Source of the DNA: Demequinaceae bacterium
GTDB lineage: Bacteria > Actinomycetota > Actinomycetes > Actinomycetales > Demequinaceae
Length of the DNA: 64,000 bases
Reading direction: 5' to 3'
Assembly (NCBI GenBank): GCA_016933155.1
Contig: JAFGBM010000010.1
Span: 124,001-188,000, forward strand
Shown here piece by piece: positions 30,446-38,948 of this stretch. A model generated the notes under the pieces. It saw nothing but the letters and a program-made list of their open reading frames with translations. It was not told the DNA's origin and did not search any database. Within the stretch, counting starts at the first letter, position 1; each line of letters opens with the position of its first letter. The translations under genes and the position numbers were made by a program.

Positions 30446-31870
30446 TCATTCCTCCGCAACGGCCGAATCCCTGAGGGATCCCGTCGTACTCCCTCCCGTG
30501 GTCAGGATGCAGACCATCTCGTCCGCCCCGACTTCAAAGGTCTCCCCCGTCGGATACAGCACGGAGTAGTACAGGTCGGAGTCGAGGTAGGGGATCCCGA
30601 CATAGGACGTGAAGGCCGCCCCCTCGCAGAGTTCGTGCGTGTGAAGCCGGAACGCCGCATCGTCGGGCGTCTCCTCCCCCTCGATGCCTGCGATCGCGTA
30701 CACCTCTCCCGCGTGGGACTCTGAACAGGCAACAACGGTGGGAGCCATCAAGGGACTGGGCTCACCGGTCGTACTGATGATCGACGTGTCGTCGAGCAGG
30801 CAATCGCCGATCGAGAGGCCGAACCAGTACTCGGAGGATGTCAGGCTGGTGTCCAGGGCCCCGACGTCCTCCGGATCGAAGGGGGCCGCCCCGGCTGGCG
30901 CGCACGATCCGTCCTGTGCACCCTCGGCGGCGGAGTATGAATACTCTGACCCGCCTGAGGTCGTCAGGACGATGCAATAGTCGTCGGCGCCCGGGTAGAA
31001 ATCGATTGTGGGATCCTCGACGGTCGCCCCCAGAATCGTGACGCCGATGGAGTAGGCCCCGGAATCGTAGATCACGAAAGGATCGTCTCCCGCCGCATAC
31101 TGGGCTTCGACCTCCTCCGCAATGGCGGCAACATCGGCCCGGGCGGACGAGGCCTCGCCCCCGAGAATGAATAGGAACACAGCCGCCGCTCCCCCCACCG
31201 CGAGTGCAAGGAAGATGAAGGCGATAGCAATGCCCCGCCCGATCCGTCGGCTAGATCCTCCGGAGTCGTCGTCCCGCAACGGCGCCTGAGGCCCGATGTT
31301 GGGTTCGGGCAACGACGAGGGAGGCAGCCCGGATCGCCCCGAGGGTGGAGCGGATGGTGACCCGAGACCGGTCGGAAGCGGGCCGGGTTCGGGCGGAGCC
31401 GTCGGCATCGGCATCGGGACTGGGCTCCGAGCCGGGGCCGGAGCGGGCTCGGGCGGAGGCGTCGGCATCGGCACCGGGGCAGGCTCGGGCGCAGGCGTCG
31501 GCATCGGCATCGGGACTGGGCTCCGAGCCGGGGCCGGAGCGGGCTCTGGCGCAGGCGTCGGCATCGGAAGCGGGGCAGGCTCGGGCGCAGGCGTCGGCAT
31601 CGGAAGCGGGGCAGGCTCGGGCGCAGGCGTCGGCATCGGAAGCGGGGTGGGGACCGGGGCGGGCTCGGGCGGAGTCACCGGCATCGGGACTGGGCTCGGA
31701 GCCGGAGCAGGGGTGGGCGCAGGCGTCGGCATCGGGGCCGGACTCGGAGCCGGGGCAGGCTCGGGCGGTATGGCCTGATCCGGGTTCACCGGCGCGAAGA
31801 TCGGACGCGTCGGCGATTGCTGGGGAGGCACGGGGTTCTCCCGAGGGTCTTGAGGTGGTGGATAGGTCAC
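30446..31870 (-). CDS. Membrane protein with Pro-rich repeats, module A and a septum-formation-like domain
   Basis: A 474-residue protein. Residues 30-170 are an imperfect repeat of Pro/Ala/Met/Glu/Thr units (for example PMPTPAPEPAPL), cytoplasmic by topology. A membrane helix (IAIAFIFLALAVGGAAAVFLFIL) follows near 213-235. The outer part has two modules: module A (DVAAIAEEVEAQYAAGDDPF ... DDYCIVLTTSGG) and a C-terminal septum-formation-like domain (LSIGDCLLDD ... VVACSESHAGEVYAIAGI). Module A matches the lipoprotein at 32674 and the C-terminal module matches the lipoprotein at 31923. The start is GTG 31870, 5 bases after AAGGAGG. Its function is unknown; a cell-envelope role is inferred. Confidence 0.75.
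   Translation of the reverse strand: MTYPPPQDPRENPVPPQQSPTRPIFAPVNPDQAIPPEPAPAPSPAPMPTPAPTPAPAPSPVPMPVTPPEPAPVPTPLPMPTPAPEPAPLPMPTPAPEPAPLPMPTPAPEPAPAPARSPVPMPMPTPAPEPAPVPMPTPPPEPAPAPARSPVPMPMPTAPPEPGPLPTGLGSPSAPPSGRSGLPPSSLPEPNIGPQAPLRDDDSGGSSRRIGRGIAIAFIFLALAVGGAAAVFLFILGGEASSARADVAAIAEEVEAQYAAGDDPFVIYDSGAYSIGVTILGATVEDPTIDFYPGADDYCIVLTTSGGSEYSYSAAEGAQDGSCAPAGAAPFDPEDVGALDTSLTSSEYWFGLSIGDCLLDDTSIISTTGEPSPLMAPTVVACSESHAGEVYAIAGIEGEETPDDAAFRLHTHELCEGAAFTSYVGIPYLDSDLYYSVLYPTGETFEVGADEMVCILTTGGSTTGSLRDSAVAEE
31429..31790. repeat. Tandem coding repeats of the Pro-rich region
   Basis: A run of imperfect units of about 36-42 bases built on GGCGTCGGCATCGGNANCGG, including three nearly identical 42-base copies between about 31548 and 31650. 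It encodes the Pro/Ala/Glu tract of the gene above. Such tracts vary in copy number by slippage. Confidence 0.8.
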
Positions 31871-31922
31871 CTTGGCCTCCTTGTCATGCCTGGAATGCTA
31901 CCGGGACATCGCCTCCGATGCC

Positions 31923-32507
31923 CTATCTCCGGGACCCTTGAACGGAGCCGACGTTCTCATAGTCGGCTTCTACGGCGTAGCATCTCCAGCCCTTGTAGCC
32001 ATCATCCCAACCGGATTCGGTTGGGTACTCAAAGTGGTAATACAAGACCGAAGACCAGTAGTCGATCCCGACGTAGGGTTCGAATCCCTCTTCGCACGAA
32101 GCTGCAATAACGTCGACAAGGTCGTCGGGGTAGTCGATCCGCGTGAACTCGCCCGTGACGTAGACCTCGCCATAGTGAGGTTCCTCGCAGGGAACCACCT
32201 GAGCAATCCCGGTGAATTCCTCGTTCTCGTCATAGGGATAGAGGAAGCACTGCCCGACGGCGAGGTCGGCGAAGTCGATCGCGATCGCGTTGGGGCTGAA
32301 CCGAGTGAGACCCTCATGTGGATCGACCGGATCGGGCGGAATCGTCGGTTCGATGGGATCGGGCTCGATGGCCGCGAGTTCGCTCTGCACGCTGGCGATG
32401 AGGTCTCCCCACCCCGGTGTGTCGTGGACCGGGACCGGACCCGAGCACCCCGACAATGCGGCGAAGCAGACGAATCCGGCCGTGGCACGTCGTGCCAACC
32501 TGGTCAT
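31923..32507 (-). CDS. Septum-formation-like lipoprotein
   Basis: A 194-residue exported lipoprotein. The signal peptide ends FAALSGCSG with the lipobox Cys near residue 21. After a Pro/Asp-rich spacer (PDPIEPTIPPDPVDPHE) comes a domain of about 120 residues: DLAVGQCFLYPYDENEEF, QVVPCEEPHYGEVYVTGEF and ASCEEGFEPYVGIDY ... GWRCYAVE. The G-x-C and P-C-x-x-P/S-H-x-x-E-V pattern is that of actinobacterial septum-formation-like proteins. It parallels the C-terminal half of the 474-residue protein next door (52 bases away). ATG 32507, following GGAAAGGCGGA, was chosen over the longer ORF. Confidence 0.75.
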   Translation of the reverse strand: MTRLARRATAGFVCFAALSGCSGPVPVHDTPGWGDLIASVQSELAAIEPDPIEPTIPPDPVDPHEGLTRFSPNAIAIDFADLAVGQCFLYPYDENEEFTGIAQVVPCEEPHYGEVYVTGEFTRIDYPDDLVDVIAASCEEGFEPYVGIDYWSSVLYYHFEYPTESGWDDGYKGWRCYAVEADYENVGSVQGSRR

Positions 32508-32619
32508 GATTCCGCCTTCCCTTTCGCCCATCGTGCCACGATCGCGTGTCGCTGCGCCAGATTGCCCGACGCCGCTCCTAACGTGGAGTCGTCCTCGGGT
32601 TACACCCCGGCGACGACCA

Positions 32620-32648
32620 GGCCCCTCGGAGTAAGCGTCCGAGGGGCC
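32620..32648. terminator. Hairpin, copy 1 of a repeated 30-base element
   Basis: Arms GGCCCCTCGGA (32620-32630) and TCCGAGGGGCC (32638-32648) around loop GTAAGCG. It lies downstream of the lipoprotein gene at 32674 and could terminate it. The identical 30 bases recur at 33093-33122. Confidence 0.65.
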
Positions 32649-32673
32649 ATCGCCTTTCCTAAGCTCCGGCGAT

Positions 32674-33021
32674 CTAGCAGCCTGCCTTGTCCTGCAACTC
32701 CCAGTTGGAGCCATCCGAAACCGCAGCCGCCCCACCGTTGTAGAGGATCGTCACACACCAATCATCTGGACCATTGCCCTCAAATTCCAGATCCGGGTTC
32801 TTGGCTCTTGCCTCGATAGCCAGACCATCGACGTAGTACTTGCCGCCGGAATAGGTAACGACGGGATCAGTGGAGTTGTCGACGTAGTAGAGCGCTATCT
32901 CCCTCCAGAGATCCGCTACATCCAAGGCCACATCCGTCCGGTTGTCGGACTCTCCCGAACTACACGCCGTCAACGTCACGGCGGCAAATACCGCGAGTGC
33001 CATCCCTTTGATCATTCTCAT
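32674..33021 (-). CDS. Small lipoprotein carrying module A
   Basis: A 115-residue lipoprotein: signal peptide MIKGMALAVFAAVTLTAC with lipobox L-T-A-C at about 17-20, then a domain of about 90 residues (DVADLWREIALYYVDNSTDP ... PDDWCVTILYNGGAAAVSDG) ending in Cys. It aligns by eye with module A of the 474-residue protein at 30446: both have an amphipathic helix, a variable beta region, then DD(W/Y)C(V/I)xxL and a final Cys-containing tail. Function unknown. ATG 33021 follows GGAGAGAGGGCT. Together with the two preceding genes it forms a cluster on one strand. Confidence 0.75.
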   Translation of the reverse strand: MRMIKGMALAVFAAVTLTACSSGESDNRTDVALDVADLWREIALYYVDNSTDPVVTYSGGKYYVDGLAIEARAKNPDLEFEGNGPDDWCVTILYNGGAAAVSDGSNWELQDKAGC

Positions 33022-33650
33022 AGCCCTCTCTCCTCCGTATCAGATCGGGTCATACGTACTCCCGAATCGGCAATCCCCGCCAGAAAAGGCGAAGGCCCCT
33101 CGGAGTAAGCGTCCGAGGGGCCCTGCCATGGTCTCGAGTCCTCGAAACCCGTCGGTTGCCCGACAGGACCGAATACCGCTATTGACGATGCGGCGCCGTG
33201 CCTCGCGGCACGACCTCTCGACCTACCATCCGGGCCCGTCAGCCCCTGTGCCGTCACCCACAGTTCTCGGTGCTGCCCCGAAGGGCTCGACCTCGACGTG
33301 GACCGCCGTTGTCCAGATGGCCCAGGATCTCGATCATCCGCTCCGCCGGTTGCCCGGCTTCACCGCAATGAACCTCGATCCCGATGCCCCTATGTCTAGT
33401 CCGTCGGCCATGCGCGACGCAAGCGGTTCCGGGGATCATTTTTCATCCACCTCTTCTTCACAGCGTTGTCCACCGATGTTCCCGTTGCGGCTCCGATTCT
33501 CAACAGCCATGTGGACAAAACTCGTGGACAAGCGTTTACCTTTCCCCTCCTCGACGGACCCGTGTGATCGATGACCGTCCCTTCGGGGCAGTAGACTGAG
33601 GCGCCTCTGTGCCGCCGATGACGGCGTTCTCTGACCCCTCCAAGGAAGAC
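33022..33650. other. 629-base non-coding stretch with hairpin and DnaA-box-like sites
   Basis: No convincing gene is present; short ORFs here lack conserved features or ribosome binding sites. It contains the second copy of the 30-base hairpin (33094-33122), three DnaA-box-like sequences at 33466-33474, 33510-33518 and 33523-33531 in a locally AT-richer stretch (33430-33545), and a -10-like TAGACT at 33592 for the exporter gene. Confidence 0.6.
33094..33122. repeat. Hairpin, copy 2 of the repeated 30-base element
   Basis: Same arms and loop as the copy at 32620 (GGCCCCTCGGA / GTAAGCG / TCCGAGGGGCC). It lies 72 bases upstream of the start of the 32674 gene, so the pair brackets that gene. Confidence 0.65.
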
Positions 33651-35387
33651 ATGACTCACTCCTTCGTGCCCCCGACCAGGCGACAGGTCAACCTCATCGT
33701 CCTCGCCCTGCTCGTCGGGATGTTCTTGGCCTCCCTCGACCAGATGGTCGTCGCCACCGCGATCCGGACCATCGGGGACGACCTCAACGGCCTCACCGTT
33801 CAGGCCTGGGTGACGACTGCCTACATGGTGGCGGCCACGCTGGCCACCCCGCTCTACGGCAAGCTCTCGGACATCTTCGGGCGGAAGCCCTTCTACGTGA
33901 CGGCGCTGGGGCTCTTCGTCCTGGGCTCGACCCTCTGTTCGTTCGCCGAGTCGATGTACGAGTTGGCGGCCTATCGCGCCATCCAGGGTGCCGGAGCCGG
34001 TGGCCTCATGGCTCTCGCCATCATGATCCTCGGAGACATCCTCGCTCCCCGCGAGCGGACACGTTACCAGGCCGCGTTCTTCGCCGTCTGGGGGGTCTCC
34101 TCCGTCCTTGGCCCCGTCCTCGGAGGCTTCTTCGCCGGCGCGGACCAGATCCTCGGAATCGCTGGCTGGCGTTGGATCTTCCTCCTCAACGTTCCCCTGG
34201 GAGCCGCGGCGCTGGTCCTCATCGTCCGGGTCCTTCACGTGCCCCACTTCGGGCATGCGACCGGCAGGATCGACTGGTCCGGCGTTTCGGCGCTGGTCGT
34301 GGCGATCGTTCCTCTGCTCGTCGTCCTCGAGCGGGGAAACGACTGGGGCTGGAGGTCATCCAGTTCTCTCATGCTCTTCGCGATCTCCCTGGTCGGATGG
34401 GTGGCCTTCGTGGCCATCGAACGCTCGGAAGGGGACGACGCTCTGCTTCCCCTGAGGATGTTCCGGGTTCGGACGGTCGCGATTGCCAACATCGTGAACT
34501 TCATCATGGGATTCGCCATGTTCGGCGGGCTGGCCGGCCTTCCGCTCTACCTCCAGATCTCCCGGGGCATGTCACCCACTCGGGCGGGGCTCGCCATGAT
34601 CCCCTTCACCGTCGGCATCCTGCTGGCTTCGGTTGTCGCGACGAGGATCATCCACATCACTCTTCGATACAAGTGGCTTCCCGTCGTCGGGGCTTTCCTC
34701 CTCATCGTCGGAACCCTCCTACTGTCGCTCCTCAGCTACGACTCGCCGTTCTCGGACATAGCGGTGTATGGGATCGTCTTCGGTTCAGGCCTCGGCTGCA
34801 TCATGCAGCCCCTGTTGCTCGCCGTGCAGAACGCCCTCCCCGCGAAGGACAACGGGGCCGGGACGGCCTCCGTGATGTTCTCCCGGCAGATCGGGGGTTC
34901 ACTCGGGGCCGCCGTCTTCCTGTCCATCCTCTTTGGAACGGTTGCGGACCGGATCAAGGGCGCCTTCCTTCGGGCCTCCGAGACCCCGGCCTTCCAGTCG
35001 GCGGCTTCCGACCCGGCGGTCGTCTCGAGCGGGAAGAATGGCGTCGTGCTCCAGGCCCTCGCCACGGGGGACCTCGCCCAGGCGGAGGCCGCGGGAGTCT
35101 CCCTCGACGACACGTCGTTCCTCCAGGACCTGCACCCCGAGATCGCCGCCCCCTTCCGCATCGGTTTCTCCGATGCGATCAACGGGGTCATGCTCATCGC
35201 CGCGGCCATCATCGTCGTCTCCTTCGTCATCTCGTTCTTCCTGCCCTCGCTTCGTCTCAGCGAGAAGTCCGGGCTGGAGAACCTCCTGGACGAGAAGGCT
35301 GCGGCCGCCGATGCCGAACGGCTGGCGCAGGCGGATGCTGGCGAAGCCGAACCGACTCGCGTACCCACCTCACCACCGGCAGGTTAG
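33651..35387 (+). CDS. MFS multidrug exporter (DHA2/EmrB type, 14 helices)
   Basis: A 578-residue exporter of the 14-helix drug:H+ antiporter family. The first helix (LIVLALLVGMFLASLDQMVVATAIRTI) holds the LDxT/MVVxxALP-type motif, motif A is GKLSDIFGRKPFY, and motif C lies in VWGVSSVLGPVLGGFFAG. Helices continue to VSFVISFFLPSL, followed by a charged C-terminal tail rich in Ala/Glu (EKAAAADAERLAQADAGE). ATG 33651 was chosen for its AAGGAAG site, but GTG 33609 and ATG 33618 are in frame. It is convergent with the E2 gene, overlapping by 4 bases. Confidence 0.9.
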   Translation: MTHSFVPPTRRQVNLIVLALLVGMFLASLDQMVVATAIRTIGDDLNGLTVQAWVTTAYMVAATLATPLYGKLSDIFGRKPFYVTALGLFVLGSTLCSFAESMYELAAYRAIQGAGAGGLMALAIMILGDILAPRERTRYQAAFFAVWGVSSVLGPVLGGFFAGADQILGIAGWRWIFLLNVPLGAAALVLIVRVLHVPHFGHATGRIDWSGVSALVVAIVPLLVVLERGNDWGWRSSSSLMLFAISLVGWVAFVAIERSEGDDALLPLRMFRVRTVAIANIVNFIMGFAMFGGLAGLPLYLQISRGMSPTRAGLAMIPFTVGILLASVVATRIIHITLRYKWLPVVGAFLLIVGTLLLSLLSYDSPFSDIAVYGIVFGSGLGCIMQPLLLAVQNALPAKDNGAGTASVMFSRQIGGSLGAAVFLSILFGTVADRIKGAFLRASETPAFQSAASDPAVVSSGKNGVVLQALATGDLAQAEAAGVSLDDTSFLQDLHPEIAAPFRIGFSDAINGVMLIAAAIIVVSFVISFFLPSLRLSEKSGLENLLDEKAAAADAERLAQADAGEAEPTRVPTSPPAG

Positions 35388-36775
35388 CCCCAGACGAGGG
35401 CCTTGCTGGGATCCCCCAACACGGCCGCAACATCGGCGAGGACCCGAGATCCGAGTTCGCCGTCGACGAGCCGGTGGTCGAAGGACAACGCCAACTGGGT
35501 CACCCACCTAACGGCAACCACACCCTCGTGCACCCACGGTTGCTGACGGATGGCCCCAAAGGCCAGGATCGCCGCCTCGCCGGGATTGAGGATCGGGGTT
35601 CCCGTGTCGATACCGAAGACCCCGACGTTGGTGATGGTGATGGTCCCGTCCTGGGTGGCGCTCGGCGGGGTCGTCCCGTTCCGGGCATCGGTCGTCAGCT
35701 GCATGACCTCCTGGGCCAGGGTGTGGAGGTCGTACCGGTGGGCGTCCTTGATGTTCGGGACGATGAGTCCCCGCGGGGTCGTCGCCGCGATCCCGAGGTT
35801 GACGTAGTGCTTGTAGACGATCTCCTGCCGCTCGTCGTCCCACGTGGCGTTGATCTCGGGGTGCCGTCGGACGGCGAAGAGGAGGGCCTTGGCGACGATC
35901 AGAAGCGGGGTGACCTTGACGTCGGCGAACTCCCTGTCCTGCTTGAGCCTCGCGACCAGGTCCATCGTCGCCGAGACGTCGAGGGTGTGGAAGACGGTCA
36001 CATGGGGTGCGGTGAAGGCCGAGCGCACCATCGCCTCTGCGGTGCGCTTCCGGACCGACTTGACCGGAACCCTCGTGAGGCGTCCATCCGCGCTGACGAC
36101 CCCCGACTCCAGCCAGGGCATATCGTCGCCCGCGTAGGTGGCCAGGGTCCTGGGCTCCGTCTCCTTCGCGTGCTGGATGACATCCTCCCTGGTGACGATC
36201 CCCCCGGGTCCCGACGGGCTCACGGTCGAGAGGTCAATCCCAAGTTCCCTGGCCAGCCGACGGACGGGGGGCTTGGCGAAGACGGGATGGCTAATCTCCG
36301 CATCCGACTCCTCTCCGAAAGAGGAGAAGACCTCGACGCGACGGGGTCGCCTGACGGCCTCGGTCGCGCTCACCCCGTACCCGACGAGCACGCTTCCGCT
36401 CGCCCCGTCGGAGACAGGCTCGTCGACGGTCGGCTCCGGCTCGTCGAGTCTCGGCATCGAAAAGGACGGTTCCGGCTCCGGCGGTGCAGATTCCGGCATC
36501 GCGACGATGGGCTCCGGCACCGGTCCGTTGGGGTCGATATCGAAGACGACGATGGCGGAGCCGACGTTCACCGTGTCCCCCTCGTGCACGAGCAACTCGG
36601 TGACGAGCCCGTCGACCGGACAAGGGATCTCGACGAGGGACTTCGCCGTCTCGATCTCGACCAACGGCTGATTGACCTCGACGGTGTCGCCGATCCGGAC
36701 GAGCCAGGTCACGACGTCGGCCTCGGTTAGGCCCTCCCCCGCATCCGGGAGGTTGAACGTCTCGAAGATGGGCAT
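35384..36775 (-). CDS. bkdC: Dihydrolipoamide acyltransferase (E2) of a 2-oxoacid dehydrogenase complex
   Basis: A 463-residue E2 subunit. The N-terminal lipoyl domain carries the lipoylated Lys in EIETAKSLVEIPCPVDG, a flexible acidic linker (PEPEPSFSMPRLDEPEP) follows, then an E3-binding domain (AKPPVRRLARELGIDLSTV, SGPGGIVTREDV), and the catalytic acyltransferase core with the active-site block SFDHRLVDGELG near the C-terminus. It passes acyl groups from E1 to CoA. With the E1-alpha and E1-beta genes upstream it matches the branched-chain 2-oxoacid (Val/Leu/Ile) dehydrogenase. No E3 (lipoamide dehydrogenase) gene is in the window. Confidence 0.9.
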   Translation of the reverse strand: MPIFETFNLPDAGEGLTEADVVTWLVRIGDTVEVNQPLVEIETAKSLVEIPCPVDGLVTELLVHEGDTVNVGSAIVVFDIDPNGPVPEPIVAMPESAPPEPEPSFSMPRLDEPEPTVDEPVSDGASGSVLVGYGVSATEAVRRPRRVEVFSSFGEESDAEISHPVFAKPPVRRLARELGIDLSTVSPSGPGGIVTREDVIQHAKETEPRTLATYAGDDMPWLESGVVSADGRLTRVPVKSVRKRTAEAMVRSAFTAPHVTVFHTLDVSATMDLVARLKQDREFADVKVTPLLIVAKALLFAVRRHPEINATWDDERQEIVYKHYVNLGIAATTPRGLIVPNIKDAHRYDLHTLAQEVMQLTTDARNGTTPPSATQDGTITITNVGVFGIDTGTPILNPGEAAILAFGAIRQQPWVHEGVVAVRWVTQLALSFDHRLVDGELGSRVLADVAAVLGDPSKALVWG

Positions 36776-36784
36776 CGCACTCTC

Positions 36785-37777
36785 CTAGTGGGCTAGGACC
36801 CGGTCGACGGCATCGAGGAGCCGATCGACGCTGGGAAGGTAGTCGTGCTCGAACTTCGATCCAGGGTAGGGCATGAAGAACCCTCCCACCCTGAGGACGG
36901 GCGCCTCAAGATGGAAAAAGGCCTCCTCGGTCACCCGGGCGGCGATTTCTGCGCCCACCCCGAAGGCCGAAGGGGCTTCGTGGACGATGACGCACCGTCC
37001 CGTCTTCTTCACTGATCGGACGACCGTCTGGTGGTCGAGGGGGCTGAGCGACCGAAGGTCGATGACCTCGACGCTCGACCCCTCCTCCTCGGAAACCTGG
37101 GCAACTTGAAGAGCGAGCCTGACCGTCGGCCCGTAGGCGACGATGGTCGCGTCGTCGCCCTGCCGCACGATACGGGCGCGGCTCATGCCGGTCGTCGCCT
37201 TCGCCTCGTCGAACGGGGCATCGAGGTCGACGTCGGCCTTGTCCCAGTAGCGGGCCTTCGGCTCGAAGAAGATGACGGGGTCGGGGCAGGCGATCGCCTG
37301 CTGGATCATCGTGAACCCGTCCTCCGGGGTTGCGGGCGCTGCCACCCGGAGGCCCGGGGTGTGGGTGAAGTAGCCTTCGGGACTCTCGGAGTGGTGCTCG
37401 ATGGCCCCGATGTTCCCGGCGAACGGCACCCTGATCGTCACCGGGAGGGTGATGTTCCCTTGGGCCCGATAGTGCATCTTGGCCAGTTGAGTGGTGATCT
37501 GGCTGAAGGCCGGGAAGATGAAACCGTCGAACTGGATCTCGCAGACGGGTCGATAGCCCCGCATCGCCATGCCGATCGCCGTTCCGACGATCCCCGACTC
37601 GGCCAGCGGGGTGTCCCGGACCCGATCCCCTCCGAAATCCTTGTGCAGCCCATCGGTGACCCGGAAGACCCCCCCAAGCACCCCGATGTCCTCTCCCATG
37701 AGCACCACCTTGGGGTCCCGCTCCATCGCCTTCCTGAGGCCCGCGTTGATCGCGGCCGCCATCGTCAGGGTCGTCAT
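36785..37777 (-). CDS. bkdB: 2-Oxoacid dehydrogenase E1 component, beta subunit
   Basis: A 330-residue E1-beta subunit. It has the typical opening TLTMAAAINAGLRKAMERD, VVLMGEDIGVLGGVFRVTDGL, the TPP pyrimidine-contacting region PLAESGIVGTAIGMAMRG near 58 with the Glu that activates the cofactor, and EIQFDGFIFPAF. The C-terminal transketolase domain includes VIDLRSLSPLDHQTVVRSV and IVHEAPSAFGVGAEIAA. It forms a heterotetramer with E1-alpha and decarboxylates branched-chain 2-oxoacids. Its start overlaps the E1-alpha stop by 4 bases, implying coupled translation. Confidence 0.9.
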   Translation of the reverse strand: MTTLTMAAAINAGLRKAMERDPKVVLMGEDIGVLGGVFRVTDGLHKDFGGDRVRDTPLAESGIVGTAIGMAMRGYRPVCEIQFDGFIFPAFSQITTQLAKMHYRAQGNITLPVTIRVPFAGNIGAIEHHSESPEGYFTHTPGLRVAAPATPEDGFTMIQQAIACPDPVIFFEPKARYWDKADVDLDAPFDEAKATTGMSRARIVRQGDDATIVAYGPTVRLALQVAQVSEEEGSSVEVIDLRSLSPLDHQTVVRSVKKTGRCVIVHEAPSAFGVGAEIAARVTEEAFFHLEAPVLRVGGFFMPYPGSKFEHDYLPSVDRLLDAVDRVLAH

Positions 37778-38919
37778 CGGTGGGATCCCTCCGCATCGAC
37801 GAAGGACTCCTCATACCGCTCGTACCAGGCCCGTTCGGAGTCCACCGTCGCGTGGGGCTCCGCGTAGACGTGATCGAACATGTCGCGGGCGGGGGCCCTT
37901 ACGGATTCCTTGAGGCGTATTCGGGCCCTGGTGGCGAGTTCCTTGCCCTCCGCGCGGACCTCCTCCTGGAAGGCTTGAGGCAGTTCCCCGGCGCGTTCAA
38001 GGTAAGCCGTCAGCCTCGCGATCGGATCGCGTTCCCTCCAGTAGTCCTCCTCGTCCCTGGTGCGATACCTGGTCGGGTCGTCCGAGGTCGTGTGCGCCGC
38101 CATCCGATAGGTCAGGGCCTCGATGAACGTGGGGCCTCCCCCAGATCGCGCGCGCTCGAGGGCCTGCCTGGTGACCGCGTACGACGCGAGGACGTCGTTC
38201 CCGTCGACCCTGACCCCGGGGATCCCCACCCCCGATGCCCTTTGGGCCAGGGCGACCTTGGACTGACGGGTCGTCGGCTCGGAGATCGCGTACTGATTGT
38301 TCTGGCAGAAGAACACGATGGGGGCGTTGTTGACGGCCGCGAAGACGAGCGCCTCGTTCGTGTCGCCCTCGGATGTGGCCCCGTCCCCGAAGTAGCAGAT
38401 GACGGCGGCGTCGTGATCGGGCCGCCCCGAGCCGACGAGCCCGTCCCAGTCCATGGCCATGGCGTACCCGGTCGCGTGCAGGGTGTGCGCGCCGATGACG
38501 AGCGTGTACAGGTGGAAGTTGTGCTCGTTCGGGACCCAGCTCGAGTGCTCAAGGCCCCTGAAAGTCCTGAGGATGTCCGCGAGGTCGACCCCTCGAAGGT
38601 AGGCGACCCCGTGCTCGCGGTAGGAGGGGAAGACCCAGTCCCGGTCGGTCAGGGCATGCCCGGAGCCGATCTGGGCGGCCTCCTGGCCGAGTGCCGCCAC
38701 CCACAGCCCGAGTTCCCCCTGGCGCTGCAGCGACGTCGCCTCCGTGTCGAATGCCCGAACGATGACCATTTCACGCCACATGGCCCGGAGCGCGGCGAAG
38801 TCGAGATCCTGGGCGAAGGGTGAGTATTCGGGATGCTCGAGGCGGTCTCCCGTGTGCGTCAACAGGCGTACGACGCCGTTGTCCGACAGCGGCCCGTGGG
38901 CGTCCACATCCACCTCCAC
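37774..38919 (-). CDS. bkdA: 2-Oxoacid dehydrogenase E1 component, alpha subunit
   Basis: A 381-residue E1-alpha subunit. The TPP-diphosphate/Mg2+ motif runs from YFGDGATSEGDTNEALVFA to the Asn-Asn in CQNNQYAISEPT, and phosphorylation-loop-like TYRMAAHTTSDDPTRYR follows; this last block, and the ALGQEAAQIGSG segment, favour the branched-chain over the pyruvate subgroup. It is the first gene of a three-gene operon (E1-alpha, E1-beta, E2). The start is uncertain: GTG 38919 opens the frame, but the GTG at 38907 has a better-spaced GGAGGT. A 16-base palindrome overlies the predicted promoter. Confidence 0.9.
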   Translation of the reverse strand: MEVDVDAHGPLSDNGVVRLLTHTGDRLEHPEYSPFAQDLDFAALRAMWREMVIVRAFDTEATSLQRQGELGLWVAALGQEAAQIGSGHALTDRDWVFPSYREHGVAYLRGVDLADILRTFRGLEHSSWVPNEHNFHLYTLVIGAHTLHATGYAMAMDWDGLVGSGRPDHDAAVICYFGDGATSEGDTNEALVFAAVNNAPIVFFCQNNQYAISEPTTRQSKVALAQRASGVGIPGVRVDGNDVLASYAVTRQALERARSGGGPTFIEALTYRMAAHTTSDDPTRYRTRDEEDYWRERDPIARLTAYLERAGELPQAFQEEVRAEGKELATRARIRLKESVRAPARDMFDHVYAEPHATVDSERAWYERYEESFVDAEGSHR

Positions 38920-38948
38920 TGCCGCACCCGCGGCCTAGCTCCGCTCAA

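Noticed and set aside
31296-31778. Plus-strand Gly/Ser/Ala repeat ORF (160 codons)
   Set aside because: It is the antisense reading of the Pro-rich repeats in the 474-residue gene; a membrane helix and septum-like domain on the other strand make that strand the coding one.
31429-31790. CRISPR array
   Set aside because: The repeat units are coding, variable in length and without unique spacers; no cas genes are present.
33018-33257. Minus-strand 79-codon ORF upstream of the small lipoprotein gene
   Set aside because: Part of its translation is simply the hairpin repeat, and the same peptide appears in another spurious ORF at the other hairpin copy; no ribosome binding site.
34172-36730. Plus-strand ORF of 852 codons across the exporter and E2 genes
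   Set aside because: It spans the convergent ends of two well-supported genes in a shadow frame, with no recognisable domain.
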